64,000 bases of DNA, from NCBI GenBank assembly GCA_036785325.1, contig JAXIVH010000033.1:1883227-1947226 (forward strand). Reading direction: 5' to 3'. The notes under the pieces are model-generated. The model searched no databases and was not told where the DNA came from. It saw nothing but the letters and a program-made list of their open reading frames with translations. The position numbers and the translations under genes are program-made. Shown here piece after piece: positions 13,093 through 25,200 of the stretch. Positions within the stretch are counted from its first letter, which is position 1; every line of letters begins with the position of its first letter. This stretch comes from Urophycis tenuis (Eukaryota; Chordata; Actinopteri; Gadiformes; Phycidae).

Positions 13093-16000
13093 CTGCCTGT
13101 GTGTGCGTGTGTGTGTGTGTTTGTGTGTGTGTGCGTGTCTGCCTGTGTGTGCGTGTGTGTGTGTGTGCTCAGCATCGACGGGCTGGTGAAGGTGAGAAAC
13201 CTGAAGACCAGGATGTCTCTCTTCACCGAGGTGGTGGGTGGGCTGGAGGAGGGCCAGCTGGAGATGAGCAAACAGGTCCAGGAGCTGGAGGCCTGCATCG
13301 ACACGCTCATGCTGAAGATCAAGGTAATAATTATGATAATAACACATTTTATTTGATGGCGCCTTTCAACTCACCCAAGGTCACCTTACAGAAAATAAAA
13401 GCCTGAGAGATCAAAACAACATTAAAACAAAACATCAACATGAAAACCAATGAAGTGCACAGTGTCCAGTGATAGAGAGTATACCAGTTTGAACAGGTGA
13501 GGTTTGAGTTAAGACTTGAATGATGTGATGGAGTCTGACTGTCTTATGTGTGAGAGAAGGGAATTCCAGAGCATGGGTGCTGAGCATCTGAAGGCTCGGG
13601 CCTCAGTACCTCATGGTACTGAGGCGTGACGTGGGGATGGTTAGCAGTCCAGAAGAGGTTGAGCGGAGTGTGCGGGAGGGAGTGTATTCATGAAGGAGGT
13701 CGCAAAGGTAGGTGGGGGCTTGATTGTGGAGAGCTTTATAGGTAAGGAGAAGGTTTTTGTGGTCGATGCGTTATTGTACAGGGAGCCAGTAAGGTATGAT
13801 GAGAACAGGAGTGATGTGGTCCGATGATTTGGTAGAGGTGATGATCCGGGCGGCCGAGTTCTGAATGATTTGCATTCTGTTGATGAGTTTGGTAGAAAGT
13901 CCAGTGGGGAGGGGATTGCAGTAGTCGATGCGGGATGTGACAAATAAGTGGAGCAGGGTTTCGGTGCTGGATTGGTTCAGTGATGGGCGGAGTCTGGAGA
14001 TGTTATGGAAGTGGAACAATGCAGTCCGGGTGATGTTTTGAAGATGGGGTGCAAATGAAAGGGTGCTGTCCAAAATAAGGCAGATGCTCTTGACTTGGGG
14101 AGAGAAGGGTGCAGGGAGTCCGTCGATGATGCTGGGTGGAGCTGGTGTGTGCTGTGATTTGTTGATGACGGATTTGGAGCCAATGAGCAGGGCCTCGGTT
14201 TTATTGCCGTTCAGCTTCAGGACGTTCCTGCTCATCCAGCTCCGGATGTCGTCGAGGCAGGTGATGAGGGAGGTGGGAGGAATGGCAGAAGTCGGTTTGG
14301 AGGAGATGTAGACCTGTGTGTCATCGGCGTAGCAGTGAAAATGGACCCCATGGTGTCGGAGGAGAGTGCCAGGACAGGCGATGGGGTCAGGAGGTTGTCC
14401 TGGTGTGTGAGGACAGGTCGCGGGGTCAGGAGGTTGTTCTCCTGGTGTGTGAGGACAGGTCGCGGGGTCAAGAGGTTGTCCTCCTGGTGTGTGAGGACAG
14501 GCCACGGGGTCAGGAGGTTGTCCTGGTGTGTGAGGACAGGCCGTGGGGTCAGGAGGTTGTCCTGGTGTGTGAGGACAGGCCGTGGGGTCAGGAGGTTGTC
14601 CTGGTGTGTGAGGACAGGCCGCGGGGTCAGGAGGTTGTCCTGGTGTGTGAGGACAGGCCGTGGGGTCAGGAGGTTGTCCTGGTGTGTGAGGACAGGCCAG
14701 GGGGTAAGGAGGTTGTCCTGGTGTGTGAGGACAGGCCGCGGGGTCAGGAGGTTGTCCTCCTGGTGTGTGAGGACAGGCCGCGGGGTCAGGAGGTTGTCCT
14801 CCTGGTGTGTGAGGACAGGCCGGGGGGTCAGGAGGTTGTCCTGGTGTGAGAGGACAGGCCGCGGGGTCAGGAGGTTGTCCTCCTGGTGTGTGAGGACAGG
14901 CCAGGGGGTCAGGAGGTTGTCCTGGTGTGTGAGGACAGGCCGGGGGGTCAGGAGGTTGTCCTCCTGGTGTGTGAGGACAGGCCACGGGGTCAGGAGGTTG
15001 TCCTGGTGTGTGAGGACAGGCCGTGGGGTCAGGAGGTTGTCCTGGTGTGTGAGGACAGGCCGGGGGGTCAGGAGGTTGTCCTGGTGTGTGAGGACAGGCC
15101 GTGGGGTCAGGAGGTTGTCCTGGTGTGTGAGGACAGGCCGTGGGGTCAGGAGGCAGTGTAGGAGGACGGCTCCTGAAGCCCCCGTGATGCTGCACAGCCT
15201 CGCAGACGTTCACACTCAGGAGGGGGAGGGGCGCCGCTCTGGCGGTAGCCATGGCGACGTGTCTGAGACTTGATTCCACGTTTGCCCCCCCCCCCCCCCG
15301 ACACACACACTGCTGCTCCCTGGGTGTCCTGATATTCAGCCGTGTGTCCTCCCTTGTGCCGCCCAGCAGGGCGTGCAGTGTGGGCGCACTGTAAAGTGCA
15401 CAGGCGTCCAGGGCTGTTGTCTCGCTGTTTACACGCCGCCTGAGTTAAGCCCGCCGCATGGCGCCGTGCCAACACACACTCCTCCGCACGCCACCTCCCT
15501 CCGCGCCGCTGGGCCGCGGCGTCCTCAGGAGGTGAACTGGGAGGCGGCGGCCGAGTTAGCGTTAGCATCCAGCCTGTCTGCCCCGCCACGCCTCACAACC
15601 AGGACTGAGTGACCCCCCAGCAGGGAGGAGCCGGTAGCCTCCATGTGGGGTTTGGGTTCACGTGGAGGTCAGACCCAGCAGAGGCACGGCGTTAGAACCT
15701 CCCAGAACCGCTGAAAATTCAGAGGAGAGACTCTGCACACGGCCCGGGAGTGGTGTTCAAAACGCTGTTAACAGCCGACCCGAGCCCCCCGGCCCACGCA
15801 GACCCTCTGGAGTGGAAACAGGTGCACTAATGTTTGTAAAACACTCAGCGCCACGTTGGAGTGTGGACCTCAGGCCCGCCGCCTCGCATCCGGAACCCGG
15901 AGCTTTGTGGCCACTCCACCGAGAAACGCTCTGACCTCGTCTCTTCTGCACTGCCCGCTTGGTTTGGTCCAAGTGACCCCTTTTAAGACATGGTCTGGAC

Positions 16001-19000
16001 CCCAATCTGAGAGAGAGACGCAGAGAGACAGAGAGATGGAGATGGAGAGAGAGACAGACAGATAGAGAGGAAGATGGAGAGACACAGACAGACAGAGAGA
16101 GAGAGACAGACGGAGAGACAGAGAGAGGGAGATGGAGAGAGACAGACAGACAGACGGGGAGACAGAGACACCACATTATACAATATGTTATCAGGCTGCT
16201 GCAGTTTGTCATCAGAAGAGGAAAGAAAACACAGCAGATATAGATGAATCCATGCCTACTTATATATAATATAGATGTATACATAATACTATATATAATA
16301 TAGATTATATATAGTCAAGTCAAGTCAACGTTATTGTCAGTTTTCATGAATGTACAGAACATACACTAAAACCGAAATGCTGTTTCCCTCGATCCCTGGT
16401 GCGTGACACGCATGCAAAAATATAAATATGAATATATAAAATAAGAATACAAAAAACAAAATAAAATGAAAGGGTCGTGAATATATACAGACAATATAAA
16501 CAGTATAAACAGTGTATAGTAGCTCACGTTAACATGTCAGTCATGTCTGAGGTGCAGTCATTGCGGAGGGTTCTAACATAAAGAACCGTGGATAATAACC
16601 CAACCAGCACTCTGCAAACACCTTTGAAGAACCGCTCTTTTTAAAAGCTGTCGTTCTCCATCAGCCTTCACTCGTCTTGATAAATGCTCTGCAGCCCTTA
16701 GGGTTTATCAGTCACATGAAGGCAATCACCGAGCCCCAGTCATCCATCACAACTATGCCTTGCTTGAGGAAGATTTAAAAACATCTGCAGCCCCACCTCT
16801 TGAAGAGCATGGCGTAAACTGACTTCAGAAGGCGCTTTGTTACGTGCTGTGAGATGAAGTGTTTAGCAGACTCTCACCCCACGGTGATGTTGGATACTGA
16901 GCATATTGGAGCAGGTAGGGCTTAGGATGCCTTGGGGCTAGACTGCAGACACTGGGGATCGAGCCCAGAACCTTTTAGCTGGGAGGGGATCATAAATGAA
17001 GAACCAGAATCATGTTGTTCTCCACACGGAGCCCAGAGCAGCAGGGTGGGTTGCTCACTTTGGGTAGAAGTTCTGGAGACGGCCTTCATGTGAACGTGTC
17101 AGAAGGTATCGCTCCAGCCTCCAGCCTCCACCCGGGCCTTACCTCCCCCTCTGGCCCACAAAGCACCATCACATCCCCACCATCAACCCCCCCTCTCCCC
17201 CCACAGACCACCATCACCTCCTCCTCTCCCCCCTCTCCCCCCACAAAGCACCATCACCTCCCCACCAACACCCCCCCCTCTCCCCCCACAGAGCACCATC
17301 ACCCCCCCCTCTCCCCCCACAGACCACCATCACCTCCCCACCATCACCTCCTCCTCTCCCCCTCAGACCACCATCACCTCCCCACCATCACCTCCCCCTC
17401 TCCCCCCTCTCCCCCACAGAGCACCATCACCTCCCCACCATCACCTCCCCCTCTCCCCCCTCTCCCCCCTCTCCCCCCACAGAGCACCATCACCTCCCCA
17501 CCATCACCTCCTCCTCTCCCTCACAGAGCACCATCACCTCCACCTCTCCCCCCTCTCCCCCACAGACCACCTTCAAGAAAAAGAAGTAATTCTTCTTCTT
17601 CTTCTTCTTCTTCACGTCTCCTTCTCCCCCACAGGGCACCATCATGTCCCGGATCGACATCGACCACGAGCACCAGGCCCTGGTGGGCCGCTCGGAGAAG
17701 CTGCTGACCGCCATGCAGAACAAGAAGAAGGAGGAGGAGGAGCGCGAGAGGCTGAAGCACATCCAGGAGGAGATGCAGCGCGAGCGGCAGCGCCGGGAGG
17801 AGGAGGAGCAGCGGCGCAAGCAGGATGACGATGACCGGCGCCTGTGAGTGTTGGTTACACGGTGGTTTATAAGGACTCTATGGTGTCTTCATAGACCTGT
17901 CTTAGTCTTACTGTGCTGTGCACGGTGGTTTACAAGGACTTTATAGTGTCTTCATAGACCTGTCTTAGTCTTACTGTTCTGTTCATGGTTGTTTATAAGG
18001 ACGTTATAATGTCTTCATACACCTATCTTGTGGTTTATAAGGATTTCAATGCGTTCATGCTTATTAAACTTTATGGAGCTGCAACTTCTGGCTGCATCCA
18101 TTCCATTTAGAGCTTTCTTGTCTCTAGATGAGGAGGGTTTTCCCCTGTAAACCATGATGTGCTGTAAACCAAACAGACATCTGTCTGACCTGCTGTCATG
18201 CACTGCTGTTTCGGTCTCCCGACCATCTGAAAGTGGTTGAGTGCAGCCGTTTGCGATGGAGGCTACAGGATGATGATGATGTCACTGTTGTTGGTGTAGT
18301 TTAGCTTTAATGGGATGAGTCAGGATTCAGAAACAGGTGGTGTTTCTGAACAAGAAGGCCTAGTGTGCTTTTATAAGCTTGTAATGCAAGTGTTGCTTCC
18401 ATGAAAAAGGAGCCAACAGCAGAGAAGCCCAGAGATATCAGTGGTTCTTCACCCACCGAAGGTGTGCGGTTCTATCCGCGATGCCTCTGGCTGGTGTGTC
18501 GAGGTGTCGGGGTGTTCTGTCACCTCCACGGTCGGCGTGGCTGTGAGAACGGCAGAACCCTGAGCGTCAGGAACATTTAAGGCTGACGGCCGTCCTTCTC
18601 CATGGGCCGCTGGACCCCGTGGGTGGGGACGGCGTGCCGGAGTGAGGCGTCAGAAGGCCCGCGGGACTCGGGCGTCGGTCAGGCCTTTGTCTCCCGGCGC
18701 AGAACGTCTGAGGCTGCTGATGAGACCCGCCGACGGTCACAAATCACTGCTAATGTGAGGCATTACACACCTCCCGGTTTTATGGTCCCCCCCCACCCTA
18801 CCCCCCCAGACACTGCTCACTGGCTCAAGGGTGTTGTCATGGAGACAGGGCCGAGGGCGGGGCTGTGGCGGGGGGGAGGGGACGCCCATCAGAATTCATT
18901 GACCTTTAGTACAAAGTTATTTCTGCTTTGTTGGCCTGGCTGTTAGAGGGGATGGGGGTCTCTCAAGTGTGTAAGTTGAGTTCAGTGGCTCCTCTCTCCC

Positions 19001-20887
19001 CCTCTCTCCCCCTCTCTCCCCCTCTAGAGGGGGACGACCTTAACCGGCCTTGACGAGAGAGACGTCAGCAGTGCTCTGTCAGGCTCGTCCATCACCCCCG
19101 AGGAGTCCCTTCTCCTCAGAACGGGGGAGACCTCTACCAGCATGGTGATAATAACATGTCCCCCCCCTCCCCCCTCAGGAAAGCGGAGATGGAGCAGAAG
19201 AGGAAGCTGGAGGAGGAGGAGAGGAAGAAGAGGGATGAAGAGGAGAGGAAGATCCAGGTTGGTGCTGGCCGGTCTCCTCTCTGTACCGTTGCCATGGTTA
19301 CCGCGGTCATCCTACCCCACTGTTGGACTCTTCTCCGTAGTCTGCTCTTCAGCAGCCGTACGGTGAAGAGCAGGTAGGGGTTAGACAGTACAGAGACGGG
19401 TCATTAAGGAGCAGGTAGGGGTTAGAAAGTACAGAGACAGGTCATTAAGGAGCAGGTAGGAGTTAGACAGTACAGAGACAGGTCATTAAGGAGCAGGTAG
19501 GAGTTAGACAGTACAGAGACAGGTCATTAAGGAGTAGGTAGGGGTTAGACAGTACAGAGACAGGTCATTAAGGAGCAGGTAGGAGTTAGACAGTACAGAG
19601 ACAGGTCATTAAGGAGCAGGTAGGGGTTAGACAGTACAGAGACAGGTCATTAAGGTGCAGGTAGGGGTTAGACGATACAGAGACAGGTCATTAAGGAGCA
19701 GGTAGGGGTTAGAAAGTACAGAGACAGGTCATTAAGGAGCAGGTAGGAGTGGGGGAGCATCTTCCTCTAGATGGCCTCCTAGGGGAGTTCTGGGTTGGAA
19801 CCCAGAACCTTCGGGGTCAAACACACACCAAGCCACTCCACGGTCCTATCGTGGGTCAGGCCGGCCCCCCATTCAGGGCAGGGGACCCCGGGGCCAGGCC
19901 CTGCTCCCCACAGAGCTTCGAGGGTTCAGTGCTCCGAGGGTTCTCTGCTCCTCAATAGTCATGGCCGGCTGCTCCAGTGGGAGGTGTTCTCCTCAGTGGG
20001 GATCAACCACTGTGCCCTTGTGAGGGGAGGTGAAGGAGGAAGTGGTGCAGGCGGCATACCTAACATCAAGAAGACTTTTAGCAGCTTCGGTGTAGAGGAA
20101 GAGAGAGGGAGAGAGAGGGAAGGAGAGGGAGAGAGAGAGAGGGAGAGAGAGAGAGAGAGGGAGAGAGAGCGAGAGAGAGAGGGAGAGAGAGAGAGAGAGA
20201 GAGAGAGGACCATTAATCATCCACCCAGCACATGACCTCTGCCTGGAGGAACACAGTCTTACACTCAGAACCACTGATGTTTTAGACACACTGGAGGCTT
20301 AATGGACTCCCTACTGGACGGGTTTAGTTGTAAAGTCGAAGGTCAGAAGATAAACACACAGGAGGACACAAAAACAACCTCTATCAGTTTCTAACAGACA
20401 CCTGGAGGAGTGATGACAAATACCTTGGAAACCAGTGTTATCTGTGTGTGTGTGTGGCTGGGTGAGATGGATGGGAAGTATATTTCATGCGATATAAAGC
20501 ATATATCATTTAAATTAAATGATATATGCTTTATATCGCATGAAATATACTTCTGAATATAAGTAGAGATGAAGACCCAGTCTGTACATGTAGAGAGATG
20601 ATCTGTGTGGTCCAGGTGGAGCTGTCTCTGATGATCTGTGTGGTCCAGGTGGAGCTGTCTCTGATGATCTGTGTGGTCCAGGTGGAGCTGTCTCTGATGA
20701 TCTGTGTGGTCCAGGTGGAGATGGAGGCCCAGCTGGAGGCTGAGAGGGAGGAGGAGGTGTCCAGGCAGGCGGTCCAGGAGCAGGAGAGGAGGGACAGGGA
20801 GCTGGCCCTCCGTATCGCCCAGAGTGAGGCGGAGCTCATCCCTGAGGAGACACACGCAGACGCACTGCTGCGCAGGTAACTCACACT

Positions 20888-20925
<38 letters not shown>

Positions 20926-20926
20926 G

Positions 20927-20957
<31 letters not shown>

Positions 20958-21093
20958 GACACACACACACACTGACACACACACACACCGACACACACAC
21001 ACACTGACACACACACACACTGACACACACACACACACACTGACACACACACACACTGACACACACACACACTGACACACACTGACACACACT

Positions 21094-21163
<70 letters not shown>

Positions 21164-21357
21164 GACACACACACACACACTGACACACACACACACTGAC
21201 ACACACTCACACTGACACACACACACTGACACACACACACTCACACTGACACACACACACACACACACTGACACACACTGACACACACTGACACACACAC
21301 ACACACACACACTCACACACACTCACACTGACACACACACACACACACACTCACACT

Positions 21358-21421
<64 letters not shown>

Positions 21422-21457
21422 GACACACACACACTCACACTGACACACACACACACT

Positions 21458-21533
<76 letters not shown>

Positions 21534-21879
21534 GACACACACACACTGACACACACACACTCACACTGACACAAACACACTGACACACACACACACACAC
21601 ACACTGACACACACACACACACTGACACACACACACACACTCACACTGACACACACACACACACACTGACACACACACTGACACTCACTCATACATTCAT
21701 TTTATTTTTTCATTCATTCATTTTATTCAAGTATTTCATTTGGGTTCTGTCGTCTGCCTGTCCTTTAGATGTAACACTCTGCTATTGTTTCTGTTTTTCT
21801 CTCTCTCCATCTCCATCACTCTCACTACGCCTTGGTCCCTCTCTCTCTCTGGGTCTCTCTCTCTCTGTCTCTCTCTCTG

Positions 21880-21946
<67 letters not shown>

Positions 21947-22237
21947 GTCTCTCTCTCTCTCTCTAGTAACGGTTCATCAGGTGTTCCATCGTCTCCAGAC
22001 AGAGCCGCGTAAGGACCAAGTTTCACAACCTTTGACCCCGTACCCCCAGAACCCTCGCCAATCACCTCCCTTGATGACCCCTGAGCCCGCCCCTCCCTGC
22101 ATGCTTTCACAATCTACCAGTTAACCTTTGACCCCAAACATGGAGACCTCCTTTCTCCAGTGAGCCATCTCTCTCTCCATCCCTCTCTCTTTCTCTCTCT
22201 CGCTCCCCCTGCACCTCTTGCTTTCTCTCTGTCTCTG

Positions 22238-22281
<44 letters not shown>

Positions 22282-25200
22282 TAATTGGAGTCCAAATGTG
22301 ATTGGCTGGTTTGGTAAGAGGACATGTGATCTGTCCTCCAATCAGAAGGGTAGGGAGATCTGAAAAGGGAGGAGTCAAGGAATGACCTTGCTCCTGATTG
22401 GCCAGCGCGTGGTGTAACGTTGTGACCTTGTGTTCACAGTGCCGGTCGCAGTGGGAAGCTGAAGAGTTTGACCATGTAGGTTTGACCTCTGACCTGGCGG
22501 ACCACTCTGGTCTGATTCCCTTCCTCCTCCTGATGTGTCTATTTCCTTTTGTTATTCAGTCCTCAGCGGTGGTTAGCGGCTAAGCTTATTCAGCTAGCTG
22601 GTCGTTTTCTAGGTGCAGCGTGTCATCTCCGTGCTCGTTAGCCTCCAGGTAGCTGTGTGTGTGTGTGTGTGTCATTAGGCAGGATGTTTTCCTTTCCATA
22701 TGAGAGAAGGTAGACATTTTAAACCTGTTGATTAGGAGCAGGCCGAAGAGAGAACATCTGATCATCTGAGAGCCCCACCTCCTCACCCCCACTCTCCCTG
22801 CTGGGGGTCCCTGATCAGAGAGGCCTGGAGGTGGTGATGTGGAGAGGAGCAGGTTCCTCTCCAGACTGAAGCTCATCAACCCTCTGGAGCCTTTGGTCCA
22901 AGCACCTCCCTGCTCCCCCTGCACCTCCCTGGACCTCCCTGCTCCCCCTGCACCTCCATGGACCTCCCTGCTACCCCTGCACTTCCCTGCTCCCCCTGCA
23001 CCTCCTTGCTCCCCCTGTACCTCGCTGCTCCCCCTGCACCTCCTTGCTCCCCCTGCACCTCCCTGCTCCCCCTGCACCTTCCTGCTCCCCCCATACCTCT
23101 CTGCTCTCCCAGCACCTCACTGCTCCCCCCTCACCTCCCTGTAGCTCCCTGCACCTCCCTGATCCTCCTGCTCCCCCTGTACCTCCCTGATCCTCCTGCT
23201 CCCCCTGTACCTCCCTGCACCTCCCTGATCCTCCTGCTCCCCCTGTACCTCCCTGCTCCTCACTACACCTCCCCACTCCTCGCTGCTCATATGCATGAGG
23301 AGGACCTCTGTCTCCCTCCACCTCACCATCTTCATTGGTTCCCTTTTGTTCTTCTGGTCGTTAAGTTTTCTGACTTGATGAGGTTTCCTCTTCAGTACTT
23401 AAAGTAAAGCAGCCCTCTTCAGATGGTTGTTTCCTGGCAGCATAAATCATTGGTGGAGCCAACAGGAAGTTGTCCCTCCAGCTCGCAGATAAACAGCAAC
23501 TCTGGGTAGTGAGGCTCCTTCTGCGCTTTTAATTTGATACCTGTGGGACAGCTGCACAAAATTCGATTTCCTGTTGAGCACTGGAAAATGACACGCCCCC
23601 TCCCCCAGAGTCCCGCTTTAAACGTCGACCAGCGACCGGGGAATCTGATGTATTGCTGCGCCATGAAAACGTTTAGCTAGCTTAGAGAACAGCTTGGTTC
23701 ATGGGACTGTACTGGTGACACGTCAGACCACTGAGTTGCTGCACCCGGGCGTAGGTCTCACCTCTACATCAGACCACTGAGGTGCTGCACCCGGGCGTAG
23801 GTCTCACCTCTACATCAGACCACTGAGGTGGTGCACCCGGGCGTAGGTCTCACCTCTACATCAGACCACTGAGGTGGTGCACCCGGGCGTAGGTCTCACC
23901 TCTACATCAGACCACTGAGGTGGTGCACCTGGGTGTAGGTCTCACCTCTACATCAGACCACTGAGGTGGTGCACCTGGGTGTAGGTCTCACCTCTACATC
24001 AGACCACTGAGGTGGTTCACCCGGGCGTAGGTCTCACCTCTACATCAGCCCACTGAGGTGGTGCACCCGGGCGTAGGTCTCACCTCTACATCAGACCACT
24101 GAGGTGCTGCACCCGGGCGTAGGTCTCACCTCTACATCAGACCACTGAGGTGCTGCACCCGGGCGTAGGTCTCACCTCTACATCAGCCCACTGAGGTGGT
24201 GCACCCGGGTGTAGGTCTCACCTCTACATCAGCCCACTGAGGTGGTGCACCCGGGTGTAGGTCTCACCTCTACATCAGACCACTGAGGTGCTGCACCCGG
24301 GCGTAGGTCTCACCTCTACATCAGACCACTGAGGTGGTGCACCCGGGCGTAGGTCTCACCTCTACATCAGACCACTGAGGTGGTGCACCTGGGCGTAGGT
24401 CTCACCTCTACATCTAGGACTCTCTGACACCATGTTGTTTACGTCTGTGAGCAGGGTTAGCATTGGCTGGCTGCTCTGTGCTAACATGCTAACTGTGTGT
24501 ACTGGCTCTCCTAGGGAGGAAATGGCCATGGAAATGACTGAGATTCTCGCGAGGTGGGTAGCCTGTCTGTCTTCCAATCGCAATCACATCAAAATGGTGG
24601 AAATCTTCCATCGTATTCCAATCTTTATGTGAGAATGAATTGTTTCAAATCGCATGGAGTTCCTTCATGATAATTGGACTATTCGTTTAATCTCTGATGT
24701 TTTCAGCCAGATTTCAGGCTTTTAATTTCAGGATAATTCCTAAAGTAACTCATTGATTCTCTCATGAAAGAGGTGAGTCATGTCGGTCCCTGTAACGTAC
24801 CGTCTCTCCTCGACCGGCTGTGAAACCATGAACCTCTCTGGTGAACTAACAGCGCTCACCACGGCTAGCTTCAGGAGGAGCTAACCTTCTCTGGTGTGTA
24901 GGTGGCGGCCAGAGCCTCGACTAGTGCTTTGCCAACAAGGCAGTTGGTTCTGTACTACATAGCAGCGCCGCGCAGGACGGCTTGGCTAGCCGCCTCGTTA
25001 GCTTGCTGAACAGCCAGCGTGAATGGGCGGGTGTGAGCCCAAGGCTACGCGTTAGCATGTCCCGCGTGGCTCGGCGAGGGAGGCCAGGTCTCAACCGCTG
25101 AGCTAATTAGCTTACACCTGTCAATCACAACTACTGCCACAAGGGCTGCCCAGCAGGAAGTAAGGCCTTCAGAAAGAGAGATGAGCAGGAAGTAAGGCCT

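Noticed and set aside
14335..15273. 312-codon + strand ORF (VRTGRGVRRLSWC repeats)
   Set aside because: Open only because the units are 39 or 42 bp; no conserved domain.
13771..15306. 511-codon minus-strand ORF as a gene
   Set aside because: It is a defective LINE RT remnant joined to a tandem repeat; no start context, splice structure or complete domain.
23705..24415. CRISPR-like array
   Set aside because: Units are contiguous 46-bp tandem repeats with no unique spacers, in a vertebrate intron.
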